A DNA stretch of 64,000 nt from the NCBI GenBank assembly GCA_001784175.1, contig MFPR01000041.1, positions 57,449-121,448 on the forward strand, given 5' to 3'. The position numbers and the translations under genes are program-made. This DNA is from Candidatus Lindowbacteria bacterium RIFCSPLOWO2_12_FULL_62_27. GTDB taxonomy: Bacteria > Lindowbacteria > 2-12-FULL-62-27. The notes beneath the pieces are model-generated. The model made no database searches. It was not told the DNA's origin and saw only the letters and a program-made list of their open reading frames with translations. This document shows positions 1-9,951 of the stretch, one piece after another. The number at the start of each line of letters is the position of its first letter. The first letter of the stretch is position 1.

Positions 1-1254
1 ATCCCGGGGCTTCGCAAGGAACTCCAGGGGATCATCAAACAGCACGGAGCGAGAAAACTTTCGGAGGTCACGGTCGAGCAGGCCTGTGCGGGCCTCCGGA
101 GCGTCCATAGCCTGTTGTGCGACACGTCCGAAGTGGACCCGAACCGCGGCCTGCTCGTCCGGGGCACGCCGATCTCGGAGCTGACCAATCGCCTTCCCGA
201 AGAAATTTTCTATTTCCTTCTGACTGGCGACATCCCGGACGCCGACGCGCTCAAGTCTCTTCAGAACGATCTCCGCAAGCGCGCCGACGTGCCGGACCGT
301 GTCTGGACCGTGGTCAACGCGGTGGCCGAGGAGGCGCACCCGATGCGGATGACGAGCATCGCGACGCTGAGCCTCGGAACAGAATCGGTGTTCCGGCGGC
401 GATACGATGAGGGGATGAAGAAGGAGGAGTACTGGGAAGCCGCCTTGGAGGACGCGCTGACGCTTCTGGCGCGCCTGCCGCAGATTGCGGCGGCCATCTA
501 CCGGCGCCGGTACAAGCTGGGCCGGCGCATCCCCTCGGACCCTAAACTGGACTGGGCCGCCGACTATGCGCAGATGCTGGGCGTGCCGGACCCGAAAGGC
601 GAGTTCGCCCGGCTCATGCGGCTCTACATGACCCTGCACTGCGACCACGAAGGCGGCAACGCGAGCGCGTTCACGAGCCATGTGGTTTCCTCGACGCTGT
701 CCGATCCCTACTACGCCGTGAGCGCCGGCTTCAACGCGCTGGCGGGGCCGCTGCACGGGCTGGCGAACCAGGAATGTCTGGAATTCGTGCTTGGGATTCA
801 TAAAAAATTCAAAGGCGCGCCGACGGAGGACGAATACCGGGACTACTGCTGGGATGTTCTGAACAGCGGCCGCGTGATTCCTGGCTACGGCCATGCCGTC
901 CTGCGCGTGACCGACCCGCGGTTCACGGCGTTTCATCAATTCGGCAAGCTGGTCTGCCCGAACGACGAGGTGTTCCGGATCGTGGACATGGGCTACAAGG
1001 TCATTCCGGAGGTTCTGAAGAAACAGGGCAAGGCGAAGAACACCTGGCCGAACGTTGACGCCGGGTCGGGCGCGCTCTTGTATCATTTTGGCGTGACCCA
1101 GGCGACGTACTACACGGTATTCTTCGCCGTGTCCCGCGCCCTCGGGCTTCTGGCGCAGCTCGTGTTGGACCGCGCGATGCTCATCCCGCTGACGCGCCCG
1201 AAATCGTTCCCGACCGCGTGGCTCAAGACCTTCATCAATCAATCCGATGTATGA
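1..1254 (+). CDS. gltA: citrate synthase, eukaryotic-like Si type (5' end outside window)
   Basis: Condenses oxaloacetate and acetyl-CoA to citrate, the entry step of the TCA cycle. The reading frame is open from base 1 and already reads family-like sequence ([11 protein letters not shown]..., then SEVTVEQ and [12 protein letters not shown]), so the gene begins upstream of the window; the TTG at 115 is not a real start. Catalytic His in [10 protein letters not shown] (codon 754-756), second His in PGYGHAVLR (892-894) and catalytic Asp in PNVDAGSG (1057-1059) are all present. The motif wording matches the mitochondrial/eukaryotic-like family rather than the hexameric E. coli type. The stop codon overlaps the start of isocitrate dehydrogenase by 8 nt, so the two are probably co-translated. 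Function is secure; only the missing N-terminus is unknown. Confidence 0.96.
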   Translation: MPGLRKELQGIIKQHGARKLSEVTVEQACAGLRSVHSLLCDTSEVDPNRGLLVRGTPISELTNRLPEEIFYFLLTGDIPDADALKSLQNDLRKRADVPDRVWTVVNAVAEEAHPMRMTSIATLSLGTESVFRRRYDEGMKKEEYWEAALEDALTLLARLPQIAAAIYRRRYKLGRRIPSDPKLDWAADYAQMLGVPDPKGEFARLMRLYMTLHCDHEGGNASAFTSHVVSSTLSDPYYAVSAGFNALAGPLHGLANQECLEFVLGIHKKFKGAPTEDEYRDYCWDVLNSGRVIPGYGHAVLRVTDPRFTAFHQFGKLVCPNDEVFRIVDMGYKVIPEVLKKQGKAKNTWPNVDAGSGALLYHFGVTQATYYTVFFAVSRALGLLAQLVLDRAMLIPLTRPKSFPTAWLKTFINQSDV

Positions 1255-2497
1255 CAAACTGACACCGCCGGCCGACGGCACACCGATCACCATCGGCCGC
1301 GGCGGAAAATTGCACGTGCCCGACCGGCCGGTCATTCCGATGATCGACGGCGACGGGATCGGCCCCGACATTTCCCGGGCCACGCGCCGCGTGATCGACG
1401 CGGCGGTGGAGAAGTATTCGGGCGGGGCGAAAAAAATCGTCTGGTTTCCCGTCTTTGCCGGCGAAACCGCGATCGCGAAGTACAACGACTTCCTTCCGAA
1501 AGACACGCTGACCGCGATCAAGACCTACATCGTGGCCCTGAAAGGCCCCCTGACCACGCCGATCGGCGGCGGGTTTCGCAGCCTGAACGTGGCGCTTCGG
1601 CAGGAACTCGATCTCTACGCATGCGTCCGGCCCGTCCGGTATTTCCGGGGGGTCGGCTCGCCGGTGAAAAAGCCTCAACTGATGGACATGGTGATTTACC
1701 GGGAGAACACGGAGGATGTCTACGCCGGCGTCGAGTGGGAGAAGGGGACGCCGGAGGCGGCCAAGATCATCGAATTTCTGAAAACACACATGGGCGTCGG
1801 CAAAAAGGTCCGGGACGACGCCGGGATCGGGATCAAGCCCATCAGCGAAACCGGCACCAAGCGGCTGGTCCGGCACGCCATCCGGTATGCGATCAAGCAC
1901 AAGCGCCGGCGCGTCACGCTGGTGCACAAGGGCAACATCATGAAATACACCGAGGGCGCCTTCCGGCTGTGGGGCTACGAGGTGGCGAAGGATGAATTCG
2001 GAGAAGCGGTGGTGACGGAGGAGGAAGTGCAGAAAAATTTCGGCGGGACGCCGCCGAAGGGGAAGATCGTCATCAATGACCGGATCGCCGACAGCATGTT
2101 CCAGCAGATCCTCCTTCGGCCGGACGAATATGACATCCTTGCCACGCCCAACCTGAACGGCGATTACCTCTCGGACGCCTGCGCCGCCACCGTCGGAGGA
2201 TTGGGGATGGCGCCGGGCGCCAACATGGGCGACGTCTTCGCGGTCTTCGAAGCGACGCACGGCACGGCGCCAAAATACGCGAACCTCGACAAGGTCAACC
2301 CCGGATCGCTCCTCTTGTCCGGCGTGATGATGCTGGAGTATCTGGGCTGGCTGAAACCGGCGAAGGCGATCGTGAAGGGCCTGCAGGGCGCGATCAAGTC
2401 GAAGCGCGTGACCTACGATCTGGCGCGCCAGATGAAGCGCGCGACGGAAGTGAAGACATCGGAATTCGCCGAAGAAATCGTGAGGCATCTTCCATGA
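1247..2497 (+). CDS. icd: isocitrate dehydrogenase, NADP-dependent
   Basis: 416-aa cytosolic enzyme oxidising isocitrate to 2-oxoglutarate, close to E. coli Icd in length and sequence. Seen: the [10 protein letters not shown]-terminal motif; the RSLNVALRQ substrate loop with the Ser (residue 112) that is the phosphorylation site in E. coli; LNGDYLSD; and THGTAPKYA. The Lys-Tyr of PKYA and the Tyr...Arg of VTYDLAR correspond to the residues that select NADP over NAD in Icd, so NADP specificity is inferred. The ATG lies inside the citrate synthase stop region (8-nt overlap) and the stop overlaps mdh by 4 nt. No isocitrate dehydrogenase kinase/phosphatase gene is in the window. Confidence 0.97.
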   Translation: MYDKLTPPADGTPITIGRGGKLHVPDRPVIPMIDGDGIGPDISRATRRVIDAAVEKYSGGAKKIVWFPVFAGETAIAKYNDFLPKDTLTAIKTYIVALKGPLTTPIGGGFRSLNVALRQELDLYACVRPVRYFRGVGSPVKKPQLMDMVIYRENTEDVYAGVEWEKGTPEAAKIIEFLKTHMGVGKKVRDDAGIGIKPISETGTKRLVRHAIRYAIKHKRRRVTLVHKGNIMKYTEGAFRLWGYEVAKDEFGEAVVTEEEVQKNFGGTPPKGKIVINDRIADSMFQQILLRPDEYDILATPNLNGDYLSDACAATVGGLGMAPGANMGDVFAVFEATHGTAPKYANLDKVNPGSLLLSGVMMLEYLGWLKPAKAIVKGLQGAIKSKRVTYDLARQMKRATEVKTSEFAEEIVRHLP

Positions 2498-3438
2498 CAT
2501 TGCGCCGGCGAAAAATCACAGTGGTGGGCGCGGGAAACGTGGGGGCGTCGGCCGCGCTGTATCTGGCCGAGCGGGAACTCGGGGATGTCGCGCTGGTCGA
2601 CGTGGTCGAGGGGATTCCGGAGGGCAAAGGCCTTGACCTTTTGCAATACGGGCCGGTCGGCCGCTTCGACAGCCGGGTGACCGGCTCGCAGGACAGCCGG
2701 TTGATGGAAGGCTCGGACGTCGTGGTCGTGACGGCGGGCGTGGCGCGCAAGCCGGGCATGACGCGGCTCGATCTTCTCCAGACCAACGCGCGGATCATCC
2801 AGTCAGTGGCGAAAAACATCCAGGCGCATGCGCCGGACGCGATCGTGATCGTGATCACGAATCCGCTCGACGTCATGACTTATCTTCTTTGGAAACTTAC
2901 CGGATTTCCCGCCCATCGCGTCGTCGGCCAGGCGGGCGTTCTGGACGGCGCGCGGTTTTCGGCCTTCATCGCGCAGGAACTCGACGTGTCGGTCGAGGAC
3001 ATCTCGACGCTGGTTTTGGGCGGACACGGGGACGACATGGTCCCGCTGGTCCGCTACACGACGGTGTCCGGCATTCCGCTGGCGGACCTTCTGCCGGCCG
3101 ACCGGATCACCGCGCTGGTCGACCGCGCGCGAAACGGCGGCGCGGAGATCGTGAAATTGCTGAAGACCGGCAGCGCCTACTACGCGCCGGCCGCTTCGGG
3201 CGTGCAGATGGTCGAAGCGGTGGTGAAGGACAAGAAGCGCATCCTGGCCTGTTCGGCGCACCTGAGCGGCCAGTACGGCCTGTCGGACGTCTACATCGGC
3301 GTGCCGGTCGTGCTGGGCGGCGGGGGCGTCGAGAAGATCATCGAACTCAAGCTGACCGACGCCGAGCGGGCGGCGCTGCACAATTCCGCCAAAATCTACA
3401 AAGAGGCCATCGCGGACGCGCTCAAAGTGGTTGCATGA
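2494..3438 (+). CDS. mdh: malate dehydrogenase, LDH-like class
   Basis: 314-aa NAD-dependent enzyme interconverting malate and oxaloacetate. The Rossmann motif GAGNVG is at residues 12-17, the NAD-selecting Asp at 36 (LVDVVEG), the malate-selecting arginines in ARKPGMTR (85, 91) and the catalytic His in GGHGDD (178). RKPGM rather than a Gln at the substrate loop argues for malate over lactate. It starts in an ATGA overlap with icd and ends in an ATGA overlap with the next gene. Citrate synthase, icd and mdh thus form one translationally coupled TCA unit. Confidence 0.96.
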   Translation: MTLRRRKITVVGAGNVGASAALYLAERELGDVALVDVVEGIPEGKGLDLLQYGPVGRFDSRVTGSQDSRLMEGSDVVVVTAGVARKPGMTRLDLLQTNARIIQSVAKNIQAHAPDAIVIVITNPLDVMTYLLWKLTGFPAHRVVGQAGVLDGARFSAFIAQELDVSVEDISTLVLGGHGDDMVPLVRYTTVSGIPLADLLPADRITALVDRARNGGAEIVKLLKTGSAYYAPAASGVQMVEAVVKDKKRILACSAHLSGQYGLSDVYIGVPVVLGGGGVEKIIELKLTDAERAALHNSAKIYKEAIADALKVVA

Positions 3439-4433
3439 GACTCGGCCGCGATTTCACCAATCTCCTCGAGTACGAGTATCTCTCGCCGGAGGACCGCGAG
3501 GCGTTTCTGGCCGGGAAGCTCACCGTGTCGGATATGGACGCGACGGTTCAGATCAAGGTCAAGGCGGACATCGCGCGCCAGTGCCAAGTCGCGGCCGAAA
3601 CCGGGCTTCAGCACGTCGAACTCGACGGCGGCATCCCCAACCCGTATCTGTCCCTGACGCGGGAGGACCTCCGAAAAGCGCGTGTGGCCGCGGAGAAACA
3701 CGAGATCACGCTCTCGATGCACCTGCCCTACACGTTCGTCTCCGCCGCCACGTGCGGATTTCAGGAGGAGGACCGTCGAACGGCCGTGGACTATCTGAAA
3801 CGCTATCTGGACGTCGCCGCGGAGTTGGGATGCCGGTTCACCGTCATGCATCCGGGACAGATTCCATTCTATCAGGCGGTCGGCCGCTATCTGGAAATAT
3901 CCAACCGCGCGCTCGTCGCGACCTTGACGGAACTGGGTGAGCACTCCGACAAAAAAAACATGCCGCTTCACATGGAAAACAACACCTTCTGGGACGGCCG
4001 GCTCTACACGGCGGACGAGTGCCTGCCGATCTTCGAGGAGGTGCGGCGCCGCGGAGTGAACCTGAAATTCTGTTTCGACCTGGCGCACGAATTCACCGGA
4101 TTCAAGACGCTGGCTGAGATTCCCGAAACTCCGGAGGAACGGTACCGGATCGTTCCGAACGATCTGTACCTTGGAATCCAGATCGGAGATTTCATTCCGG
4201 AAGGCCGCCTGTTTCACCCGCCGATGCACCGGCTTTGCGGCCGGCTCAAACGCGAGCATCTCGTGCGCATGTTCCGGATCTTTCGCGAGAAAGGCGTGCA
4301 GTACGTGGTGATCGAGAGCGCCGTGCGCGAACGGGAGGACCTGATCCATGCGTTCGAGCTTCAGGCCGAGGAGGCGCGGTTCGTGCGGGACGTGTTCAAT
4401 GAAGCGATGGCGCCTCAAGCCACCCTTCGGTAA
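3435..4433 (+). CDS. TIM-barrel sugar isomerase/epimerase-like protein (AP_endonuc_2 family)
   Basis: 332-aa protein of the xylose-isomerase-like TIM-barrel superfamily. The ATG at 3435 overlaps the mdh stop (ATGA). Metal-ligand-type residues at the ends of barrel strands are visible: His in SMHLPYTF, His in VMHPGQ, Glu in HMENNTF, Asp/His in CFDLAHEF and Glu near the end in VVIESAV. This fits a divalent-metal isomerase, epimerase or endonuclease-IV-like enzyme, but the substrate cannot be told. Its tight coupling to three TCA genes is notable and suggests co-expression rather than a known shared pathway. Endonuclease IV itself is less likely because its signature motifs are not recognised. 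Confidence 0.8.
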   Translation: MRLGRDFTNLLEYEYLSPEDREAFLAGKLTVSDMDATVQIKVKADIARQCQVAAETGLQHVELDGGIPNPYLSLTREDLRKARVAAEKHEITLSMHLPYTFVSAATCGFQEEDRRTAVDYLKRYLDVAAELGCRFTVMHPGQIPFYQAVGRYLEISNRALVATLTELGEHSDKKNMPLHMENNTFWDGRLYTADECLPIFEEVRRRGVNLKFCFDLAHEFTGFKTLAEIPETPEERYRIVPNDLYLGIQIGDFIPEGRLFHPPMHRLCGRLKREHLVRMFRIFREKGVQYVVIESAVREREDLIHAFELQAEEARFVRDVFNEAMAPQATLR

Positions 4434-4442
4434 TTTCAAATC

Positions 4443-4817
4443 ATGATTCGCAAGGTTCTCAAATGGTCGTGTGTGGGTCTTTTGGCCATCCTCGCGGCCG
4501 GGATCGCCTATCTGGCCGTCCAGCCCGACCCCGGACCGTACCTGGTGGCGCTGCGGTCCGACACGCCGGAGCAGGCGGGGCGGGCGCTGGATGCGATTTT
4601 GGCCGCCGAAGTCGACACGCCGTCCGGGTCGATCCAGTATGACGGCGCGACCTTCCCGCCCGTCTCGACGGAGGACCTCGCGATGCTGGGCCTGAGGTTC
4701 TACCGGAAGGCGACCGGCCAGGCGCGGGAGCCGATGAAGGGGGACACGTCGACATGGATGGATTATTCCGAGCGTGTTCGGCGCGCCGTGATCGTGCGGA
4801 GGCGGCCATCACGGTAG
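4443..4817 (+). CDS. small single-pass membrane protein, unknown
   Basis: 124 aa. Residues about 8-25 (VGLLAILAAGIAYLAV) form one hydrophobic segment, probably an N-terminal membrane anchor or uncleaved signal, followed by a hydrophilic domain on the periplasmic side and a very basic C-terminus (RRAVIVRRRPSR). No family recognised. It starts 9 nt after the TIM-barrel gene and ends 16 nt before the GH57 gene, so it belongs to the same transcription run. Confidence 0.6.
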   Translation: MIRKVLKWSCVGLLAILAAGIAYLAVQPDPGPYLVALRSDTPEQAGRALDAILAAEVDTPSGSIQYDGATFPPVSTEDLAMLGLRFYRKATGQAREPMKGDTSTWMDYSERVRRAVIVRRRPSR

Positions 4818-4833
4818 GCGGGGCGGTTCAACC

Positions 4834-6954
4834 GTGTCCATTCTGATTTTTCTCTGGCACATGCACCAGCCGGAATATGCGGACCCCAACACGGGCGAAT
4901 TCGTTCTTCCGTGGACCCGGCTTCACGCGGTGAAGGACTACGACGAGTTCGCCGACGTTCTGGCGGACCACCCCGGTATCCGGTCGACCGTCAACCTGAC
5001 GCCGGTTCTCTGCGGGCAGATCGAGTCGATCGCGGCCGGCGTGAAGGACGTGTACCAGATTTTGTCCGAGAAGCCGGCCTCGTATCTGACGCAGATCGAG
5101 CGCGAGTTCATCCTGTCGAATTTTTTCAAGGCGAATTTCGAAACGATGATCCGGCCCTACGAGCGGTACTCGGAACTCTATTTCGAACGAGGCCGCAACG
5201 CCACGCCCGCGCATATCCACGAGGCCGCAAAGACGTTCGGCGTCCAGAAACTGCGGGACCTGCAAGTCTGGGCGAACCTGGCATGGAGCGGCGTGAGGAA
5301 CCGGCAGAAAGAGCCGGTGATCCGGGAGCTGATCGCCAAGGGCCGGCATTACACGGACGAGGAAAAAGAGACGCTCATGGACGTTCACCGGCGCATCTGC
5401 TCCGGCGTGCTGGCCAAGTACCGGCGGCTCCAGGAGGCGGGGATCATCGAAATTTCCACCACGCCCTACTATCACCCGATCCTGCCGATCCTCCTCGACA
5501 TGAAAGATGCGCAGATCGCGCATCCGGGCCTGGCGCTTCCCCGTCAGACGCGGCCCTTCGCCGACGACGCGCGGTGGCAGGTCGAGTCGGCACTCGCGTA
5601 CGCCGAACGGACCTTCGGCCGGCGGCCCGCGGGCATGTGGCCGTCGGAAGGATCGGTTTCTGAAAAGACGTGTGATCTTCTGGCCTCGTGCGGTGTGCGG
5701 TGGTCGGCGACGGACGAACGGATTCTGGAAAAGAGTCTCAACGGAGCGGCGGTCTCCTCCTCGCCGCCGGCGCTCGCGCGTCCCTATGTGTTCGAAACGG
5801 CGCACGGCCCGATCCGGCTGTTTTTCCGGAACCACGATCTTTCGGATCGGATCGGGTTCACGTACGGCGCCATGCCGGTGGAGGACGCGGTCTCCGATTT
5901 TGTCGCGCGCGTCGAGTCGGCCGGCGGCGGCGCGGGCGCGGACACGGCGGTCAGCGTGATCCTGGACGGCGAGAACGCCTGGGAATATTTCCGGGGCGGC
6001 AGTTGCCAGCCTTTTTTGAGCGCGCTATTCACCCGGCTGAAACAATCGGGCATCGTCACCCGGACGTGCGGCGACTGCGCGTCTTCCGATCAGCCGGCGG
6101 CCGAGCCTCTGCCGCGTCTTTCGCCGGGTTCGTGGATCAACGGGAATTTCAACATCTGGATCGGCCATCCGGAGGACAACGCCGGCTGGGACGCGGTACA
6201 GACCGTGCGAATCGCGGTCGACCGCATGCCGGCGGGCGCCGCGAGGGACCGCGCGATGAAACTTCTGAGGATCGCGGAAGGCAGCGACTGGTACTGGTGG
6301 TTCGGAGACGATCACAGTTCGGAGGACGATCCGATGTTCGACCGGCTCTTTCGGGACAACCTGATCGCCGCGTGCCGCCTGGCGGGCGCCACCGTCCCTC
6401 CGGAACTGATGGCGCCGATCAAGCGGGCGCAGATGGTAACGGAAGCCAAACCGGCGACGGAACCGTTCACGCCGGCCATCGACGGAATGATCCGTCCCTT
6501 CTACGAATGGCTCGGCGCGGGCCGCGTGGATATCAGTTACATCGCCGGCGCGATGCACAAGGCGATTTATCATCTGGAGCGGTTCTACTGGGGATTCGAC
6601 GAAACGTCGTTTTATTTTTGTCTTGAGATGACCGCCGTTCCGCCGGGCGCGGAGGTCCGCCTGTTTTTCCGGACGGACGGCGGCGAGTTCACGGCCATCC
6701 TGCCGGTTTCCGACAGCGCCGGCATCGCACGGCTCGTGTGTCCGGACGGCGAGTGCCGACTGACGAGCGCGTACCGGGAGGTTCTCGAGGTGGAGGTTCC
6801 TCTCTCGGTGCTGAAGCTGTCGCCGGGCCGGCATGCATCCCTGGCGATTTCGGTGGTGGTGGAGGAGATGGAGATCGAGCGCTGGCCCGTGGGCAAGGTT
6901 TTCGACCTGCAGGTTCCGGATCCACTCTACTTCTCGGCGCAGTGGGTCGTCTGA
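4834..6954 (+). CDS. glycoside hydrolase family 57 protein (alpha-glucan enzyme)
   Basis: 706-aa cytoplasmic GH57 enzyme acting on alpha-glucans such as glycogen. Starts at GTG 4834. GH57 landmarks in order: FLWHMHQPEY at the N-terminus (the HQP motif), MWPSEGSVS near residue 270 (probable catalytic Glu), FRNHDLSDRIG, and DGENAWEYF near 380 (the fifth conserved region). The remaining ~300 residues form a C-terminal beta-rich domain ending in SAQWVV. The family includes amylopullulanase, amylase and branching enzymes; which activity cannot be decided. Stop overlaps the next GH57 gene (TGATG), and the block continues with galT and glgA, so a role in storage-glucan turnover is inferred. Confidence 0.88.
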   Translation: MSILIFLWHMHQPEYADPNTGEFVLPWTRLHAVKDYDEFADVLADHPGIRSTVNLTPVLCGQIESIAAGVKDVYQILSEKPASYLTQIEREFILSNFFKANFETMIRPYERYSELYFERGRNATPAHIHEAAKTFGVQKLRDLQVWANLAWSGVRNRQKEPVIRELIAKGRHYTDEEKETLMDVHRRICSGVLAKYRRLQEAGIIEISTTPYYHPILPILLDMKDAQIAHPGLALPRQTRPFADDARWQVESALAYAERTFGRRPAGMWPSEGSVSEKTCDLLASCGVRWSATDERILEKSLNGAAVSSSPPALARPYVFETAHGPIRLFFRNHDLSDRIGFTYGAMPVEDAVSDFVARVESAGGGAGADTAVSVILDGENAWEYFRGGSCQPFLSALFTRLKQSGIVTRTCGDCASSDQPAAEPLPRLSPGSWINGNFNIWIGHPEDNAGWDAVQTVRIAVDRMPAGAARDRAMKLLRIAEGSDWYWWFGDDHSSEDDPMFDRLFRDNLIAACRLAGATVPPELMAPIKRAQMVTEAKPATEPFTPAIDGMIRPFYEWLGAGRVDISYIAGAMHKAIYHLERFYWGFDETSFYFCLEMTAVPPGAEVRLFFRTDGGEFTAILPVSDSAGIARLVCPDGECRLTSAYREVLEVEVPLSVLKLSPGRHASLAISVVVEEMEIERWPVGKVFDLQVPDPLYFSAQWVV

Positions 6955-8933
6955 TGCCGCCGCTGTCCGTGATTTTTGGTCTCCACGCCCACGAACCTGT
7001 CGGCCAGAGCGTTTCGCAGGTGGACCGGACGGTGGACGGCGATATCCTGCCGTTTCTGGAGGCGGTTTCGGCGATCCCCGCGTTCAAGTGCGCCGCCCAT
7101 CTGTCCGGATCGCTCTTGCGGCTCATCGAAGGCCGTCGCGCCGATGTGATGGATATGCTCAAGCGCCTGATCGGCCGCGGCCAGTTGGAACTTCTGGGCG
7201 GCGGTTTTTATGAGCCGATTCTAACGACCCTCACCGTCGCCGATCAGACCGGCCAGATCCGCCGCTTCGGCGATTATCTTCAGCGCCAGTTCGGCGTCCG
7301 GCCCGCCGGCGGCTGGCTGCCGGAGCAGGTGTGGGAGCCGCATCTGTGCAAGCCGCTGCAGGAGGCCGGCGTGAAGTTCGTGCTGATGGACGACCCGCAT
7401 TTTGCGGCGGCGGGCGTGCCGGCGGATGAGGTCCACGGCCTTTTCGTGACGGAGGAATCGGGCCACCGGCTCGGCGTCTTTCCGATTGACTCCGGCCTCA
7501 AAAATCTCATTCCCGATAAATCGCCGAAAGAGACGATCAATTACCTTGAGAACCTCTCCGAAGAGCATCCCGGCACGGTCGTGGCATTCATGGGGGATGG
7601 CGCGGTCGCCGCGCGGCTCATCCCCGCGCTGGCGCGCGAAAAATTCCTGGCGCCCGTCACTCCGACTGAGTGGGCGGCCGGCCACGCGCCGCGCCGGCTC
7701 CTCTACGTGCCCAGCGCCTCCTCGGCGGAAATGTCCGAATGGATCCTCCCGCCCGGCCTGGAGGACGAATACGCCGGATTCAAATCCCAGGTTGTCCGGC
7801 ACACGCGCGCGTCGGCCCAGCGGCTTTTTTTGCGCGGGGGTTTCTGGCGCGCCTTTCTGACCAAGTACGCCGAATCGAACTGGATGCAGAAACGCGTCTT
7901 CGCCGCCGCCACGAAAATGGGCCCGGTCCTCGAAAAACTTGGCGCCGACCGGGAGGCGCGCGCGATCCGGGACTTGTTGGACCGCGCCGCCTGTCACGAC
8001 GCGTACTGGCACGGCGCGGGCGCGGGCCGCGGGAACGGCCCGGCGGGCGGATTCTACGCGCCGCCGATCCGCGCGGCGGTCTGGCGGAATTTGCTGGAGG
8101 CGGAAACGCGGTTTTCAAAAAAGATGGGCCTGTTTCCCGCCTGTTTCTCCGACGACATCGACTGCGACGGCGAGCCGGAATGGATGGTCTACACCGAATC
8201 CTGGGTCATTGGCTTCAAGCCGCGTCTCGGCGGCGGGATGATCGAATGGTCCTACCGGCCGGCCTTGCACAACTTTCAGAACACGGTCACGCGACGGCCC
8301 GAGCGGGACCACGCGCAACTTGAGCGGCATCCGCGCCTCGTGTACGACCGGTATCGAAAAGCGAGCGGCCTGGTGTACGCGCTGGACAGCGGCGTGCGGT
8401 TCGAGCAGTTCGCCCGGCAGGACCTGCCCGAGCAGGCGCCGGCGGTGGGAGAGACCCAGGCGAAGGCGGAAGAAAAAGCCGAGTCGTTCTCGCTGAAATT
8501 CCGCCGGGAGGCCGGTCCGTTTGTGTTTGAAAAACATGTTGTGATTTCCAAGCATGAAAGTAAACTCTCGTTGCAGGTGTCTGTCTGCGCGTCGCCGGGC
8601 TCGGCGCCTTGGCGGCTGGGGCTCGGCTTCGAACTTTTTTACGCCCGCTTGGAGGACCTGGTCGTTGAGGGGTCGCTTCTGGAAGGGTCGGCCAGGAGCC
8701 GGAGCGTGTCGGTGACGGACCGCGGCGGGGGCACAACGGTCGTGATGAAATTCGACCGGGAAGTGGAAGTGTGGCTGGCGCCGGTCTGGACGATTTCAAA
8801 ATCCATGGACGGCGTCCAGGAGACCTTTCAGGGAATTTCCGTGCTTTTCCTGGGAGACGACGCCGGGGCCGGCGTGAAACAGGAGTTGACCATGAACGTG
8901 GAGGTGAAATCCATTGCCGGAACTCAGGCGTGA
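6954..8933 (+). CDS. GH57 4-alpha-glucanotransferase-like enzyme
   Basis: 659 aa, the same length as the Thermococcus litoralis 4-alpha-glucanotransferase, and colinear with it. It starts at ATG 6954 overlapping the upstream stop (TGATG). FGLHAHEPVG is at the N-terminus, the nucleophile is Glu124 in WLPEQVW and the acid/base Asp215 in MGDGA, each offset by one from Glu123/Asp214 of the archaeal enzyme. SSAEMSEWILPP and the C-terminal DUF1925/1926-like region with CHDAYWHG follow. The acidic residue after the catalytic DG in the archaeal enzyme (DDGEKFG) is Ala here. Predicted to transfer alpha-1,4-glucan segments. The next gene starts inside its last 20 nt. Confidence 0.88.
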   Translation: MPPLSVIFGLHAHEPVGQSVSQVDRTVDGDILPFLEAVSAIPAFKCAAHLSGSLLRLIEGRRADVMDMLKRLIGRGQLELLGGGFYEPILTTLTVADQTGQIRRFGDYLQRQFGVRPAGGWLPEQVWEPHLCKPLQEAGVKFVLMDDPHFAAAGVPADEVHGLFVTEESGHRLGVFPIDSGLKNLIPDKSPKETINYLENLSEEHPGTVVAFMGDGAVAARLIPALAREKFLAPVTPTEWAAGHAPRRLLYVPSASSAEMSEWILPPGLEDEYAGFKSQVVRHTRASAQRLFLRGGFWRAFLTKYAESNWMQKRVFAAATKMGPVLEKLGADREARAIRDLLDRAACHDAYWHGAGAGRGNGPAGGFYAPPIRAAVWRNLLEAETRFSKKMGLFPACFSDDIDCDGEPEWMVYTESWVIGFKPRLGGGMIEWSYRPALHNFQNTVTRRPERDHAQLERHPRLVYDRYRKASGLVYALDSGVRFEQFARQDLPEQAPAVGETQAKAEEKAESFSLKFRREAGPFVFEKHVVISKHESKLSLQVSVCASPGSAPWRLGLGFELFYARLEDLVVEGSLLEGSARSRSVSVTDRGGGTTVVMKFDREVEVWLAPVWTISKSMDGVQETFQGISVLFLGDDAGAGVKQELTMNVEVKSIAGTQA

Positions 8934-9948
8934 CCCGCTGTCGCACCGGTGGGTGATCATTGCAACCGAGCGGGCGATGCGCCCGAGCGATTTCAAGGTG
9001 GAAAATCCGAAACCGGCTGCGAGCATCTGCCCGTTCTGTCCGGGAAACGAGCACCTGACGCCGCCGGAAATCACGGCGGTCCGGCCGTCCGGCTCGGCCG
9101 CCAACAAATCCGGCTGGTCGCTCCGTGTCATTCCCAACAAATTCCCGGCCCTCCGCATCGAGGGCGAGCTTGGCCGCAAGGGATACGGGATGTACGACAA
9201 GATGAACGGGATCGGCGCGCATGAGGTGATCATCGAAACGGCGGACCACAGACTCGACCTGCCGGATTATCCGCAGTCCCAGATGGAAATGGTCCTCCGG
9301 TCCTACCGGGACAGAATATCCGATTTGAAAAAGGACCCGCGGTTCAAATACATGCTCGTCTTCAAAAACAGCGGCATCCACGCCGGCGCCAGCCTCGACC
9401 ATCCCCATTCCCAGCTCATCGCCGTCCCCGTTACGCCCAAACGCGTGTCGGAGGAACTCTTCTATTGCCGGGACTATTACGAATACAAGGAGCGGTGCCT
9501 CCTGTGCGACATCATCTCCCAGGAACAGCTCCTGGAAGAACGGCTGGTCGTGGCCGAGGAGAACATGATCGCGTACGTGCCGTACGCCCCGCGGTTTCCC
9601 TTCGAAGTCCACGTGTTGCCGCGCCGGCACATGCACGACTACTGCGGCGTGTCCGACCGCGAGATCGGGTCGCTGGCGTACGTATTGAAGACGGTCCTCA
9701 AGAAGATCCGGCAGGCGCTCGGCGATCCCGCGTACAATTACATCATCCACACCTCGCCTGTCACCCTGCCCCGGCCCGGCCATCCCGAGATGTGGGGCAC
9801 CATCGAACTCGATTATCACTGGCACATCGAGATCATTCCGAGACTTACCCGGGTCGCGGGATTCGAGTGGGGCACCGGCTTTTACATCAACCCGGTCGCG
9901 CCGGAGAATGCCGCGAAGTTTTTGCGTGAAGAGAATGTGGATGCTTGA
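8914..9948 (+). CDS. galT: galactose-1-phosphate uridylyltransferase family nucleotidyltransferase
   Basis: 344-aa HIT-superfamily nucleotidyltransferase. TTG 8914 is the best start because it restores the family N-terminus (PELRRDPLSHRWVIIATER). A CPFC zinc pair is at residues 39 and 42, and the catalytic HPHSQ motif at 163-167 carries the nucleophilic His165; a second histidine-rich strand (YHWHIEIIPR) lies near the C-terminus. Classical GalT moves UMP between glucose-1-P and galactose-1-P. Here it sits between GH57 genes and glgA without galE or galK, so an ADP-glucose phosphorylase-like role in glycogen metabolism is an alternative. It overlaps the GH57 gene by 20 nt and ends 3 nt before glgA. 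Confidence 0.88.
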   Translation: MPELRRDPLSHRWVIIATERAMRPSDFKVENPKPAASICPFCPGNEHLTPPEITAVRPSGSAANKSGWSLRVIPNKFPALRIEGELGRKGYGMYDKMNGIGAHEVIIETADHRLDLPDYPQSQMEMVLRSYRDRISDLKKDPRFKYMLVFKNSGIHAGASLDHPHSQLIAVPVTPKRVSEELFYCRDYYEYKERCLLCDIISQEQLLEERLVVAEENMIAYVPYAPRFPFEVHVLPRRHMHDYCGVSDREIGSLAYVLKTVLKKIRQALGDPAYNYIIHTSPVTLPRPGHPEMWGTIELDYHWHIEIIPRLTRVAGFEWGTGFYINPVAPENAAKFLREENVDA

Positions 9949-9951
9949 GGC

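Noticed and set aside
115..1254. Citrate synthase starting at TTG 115
   Set aside because: The frame is open and family-like from base 1, so this is an internal codon of a gene cut by the window edge.
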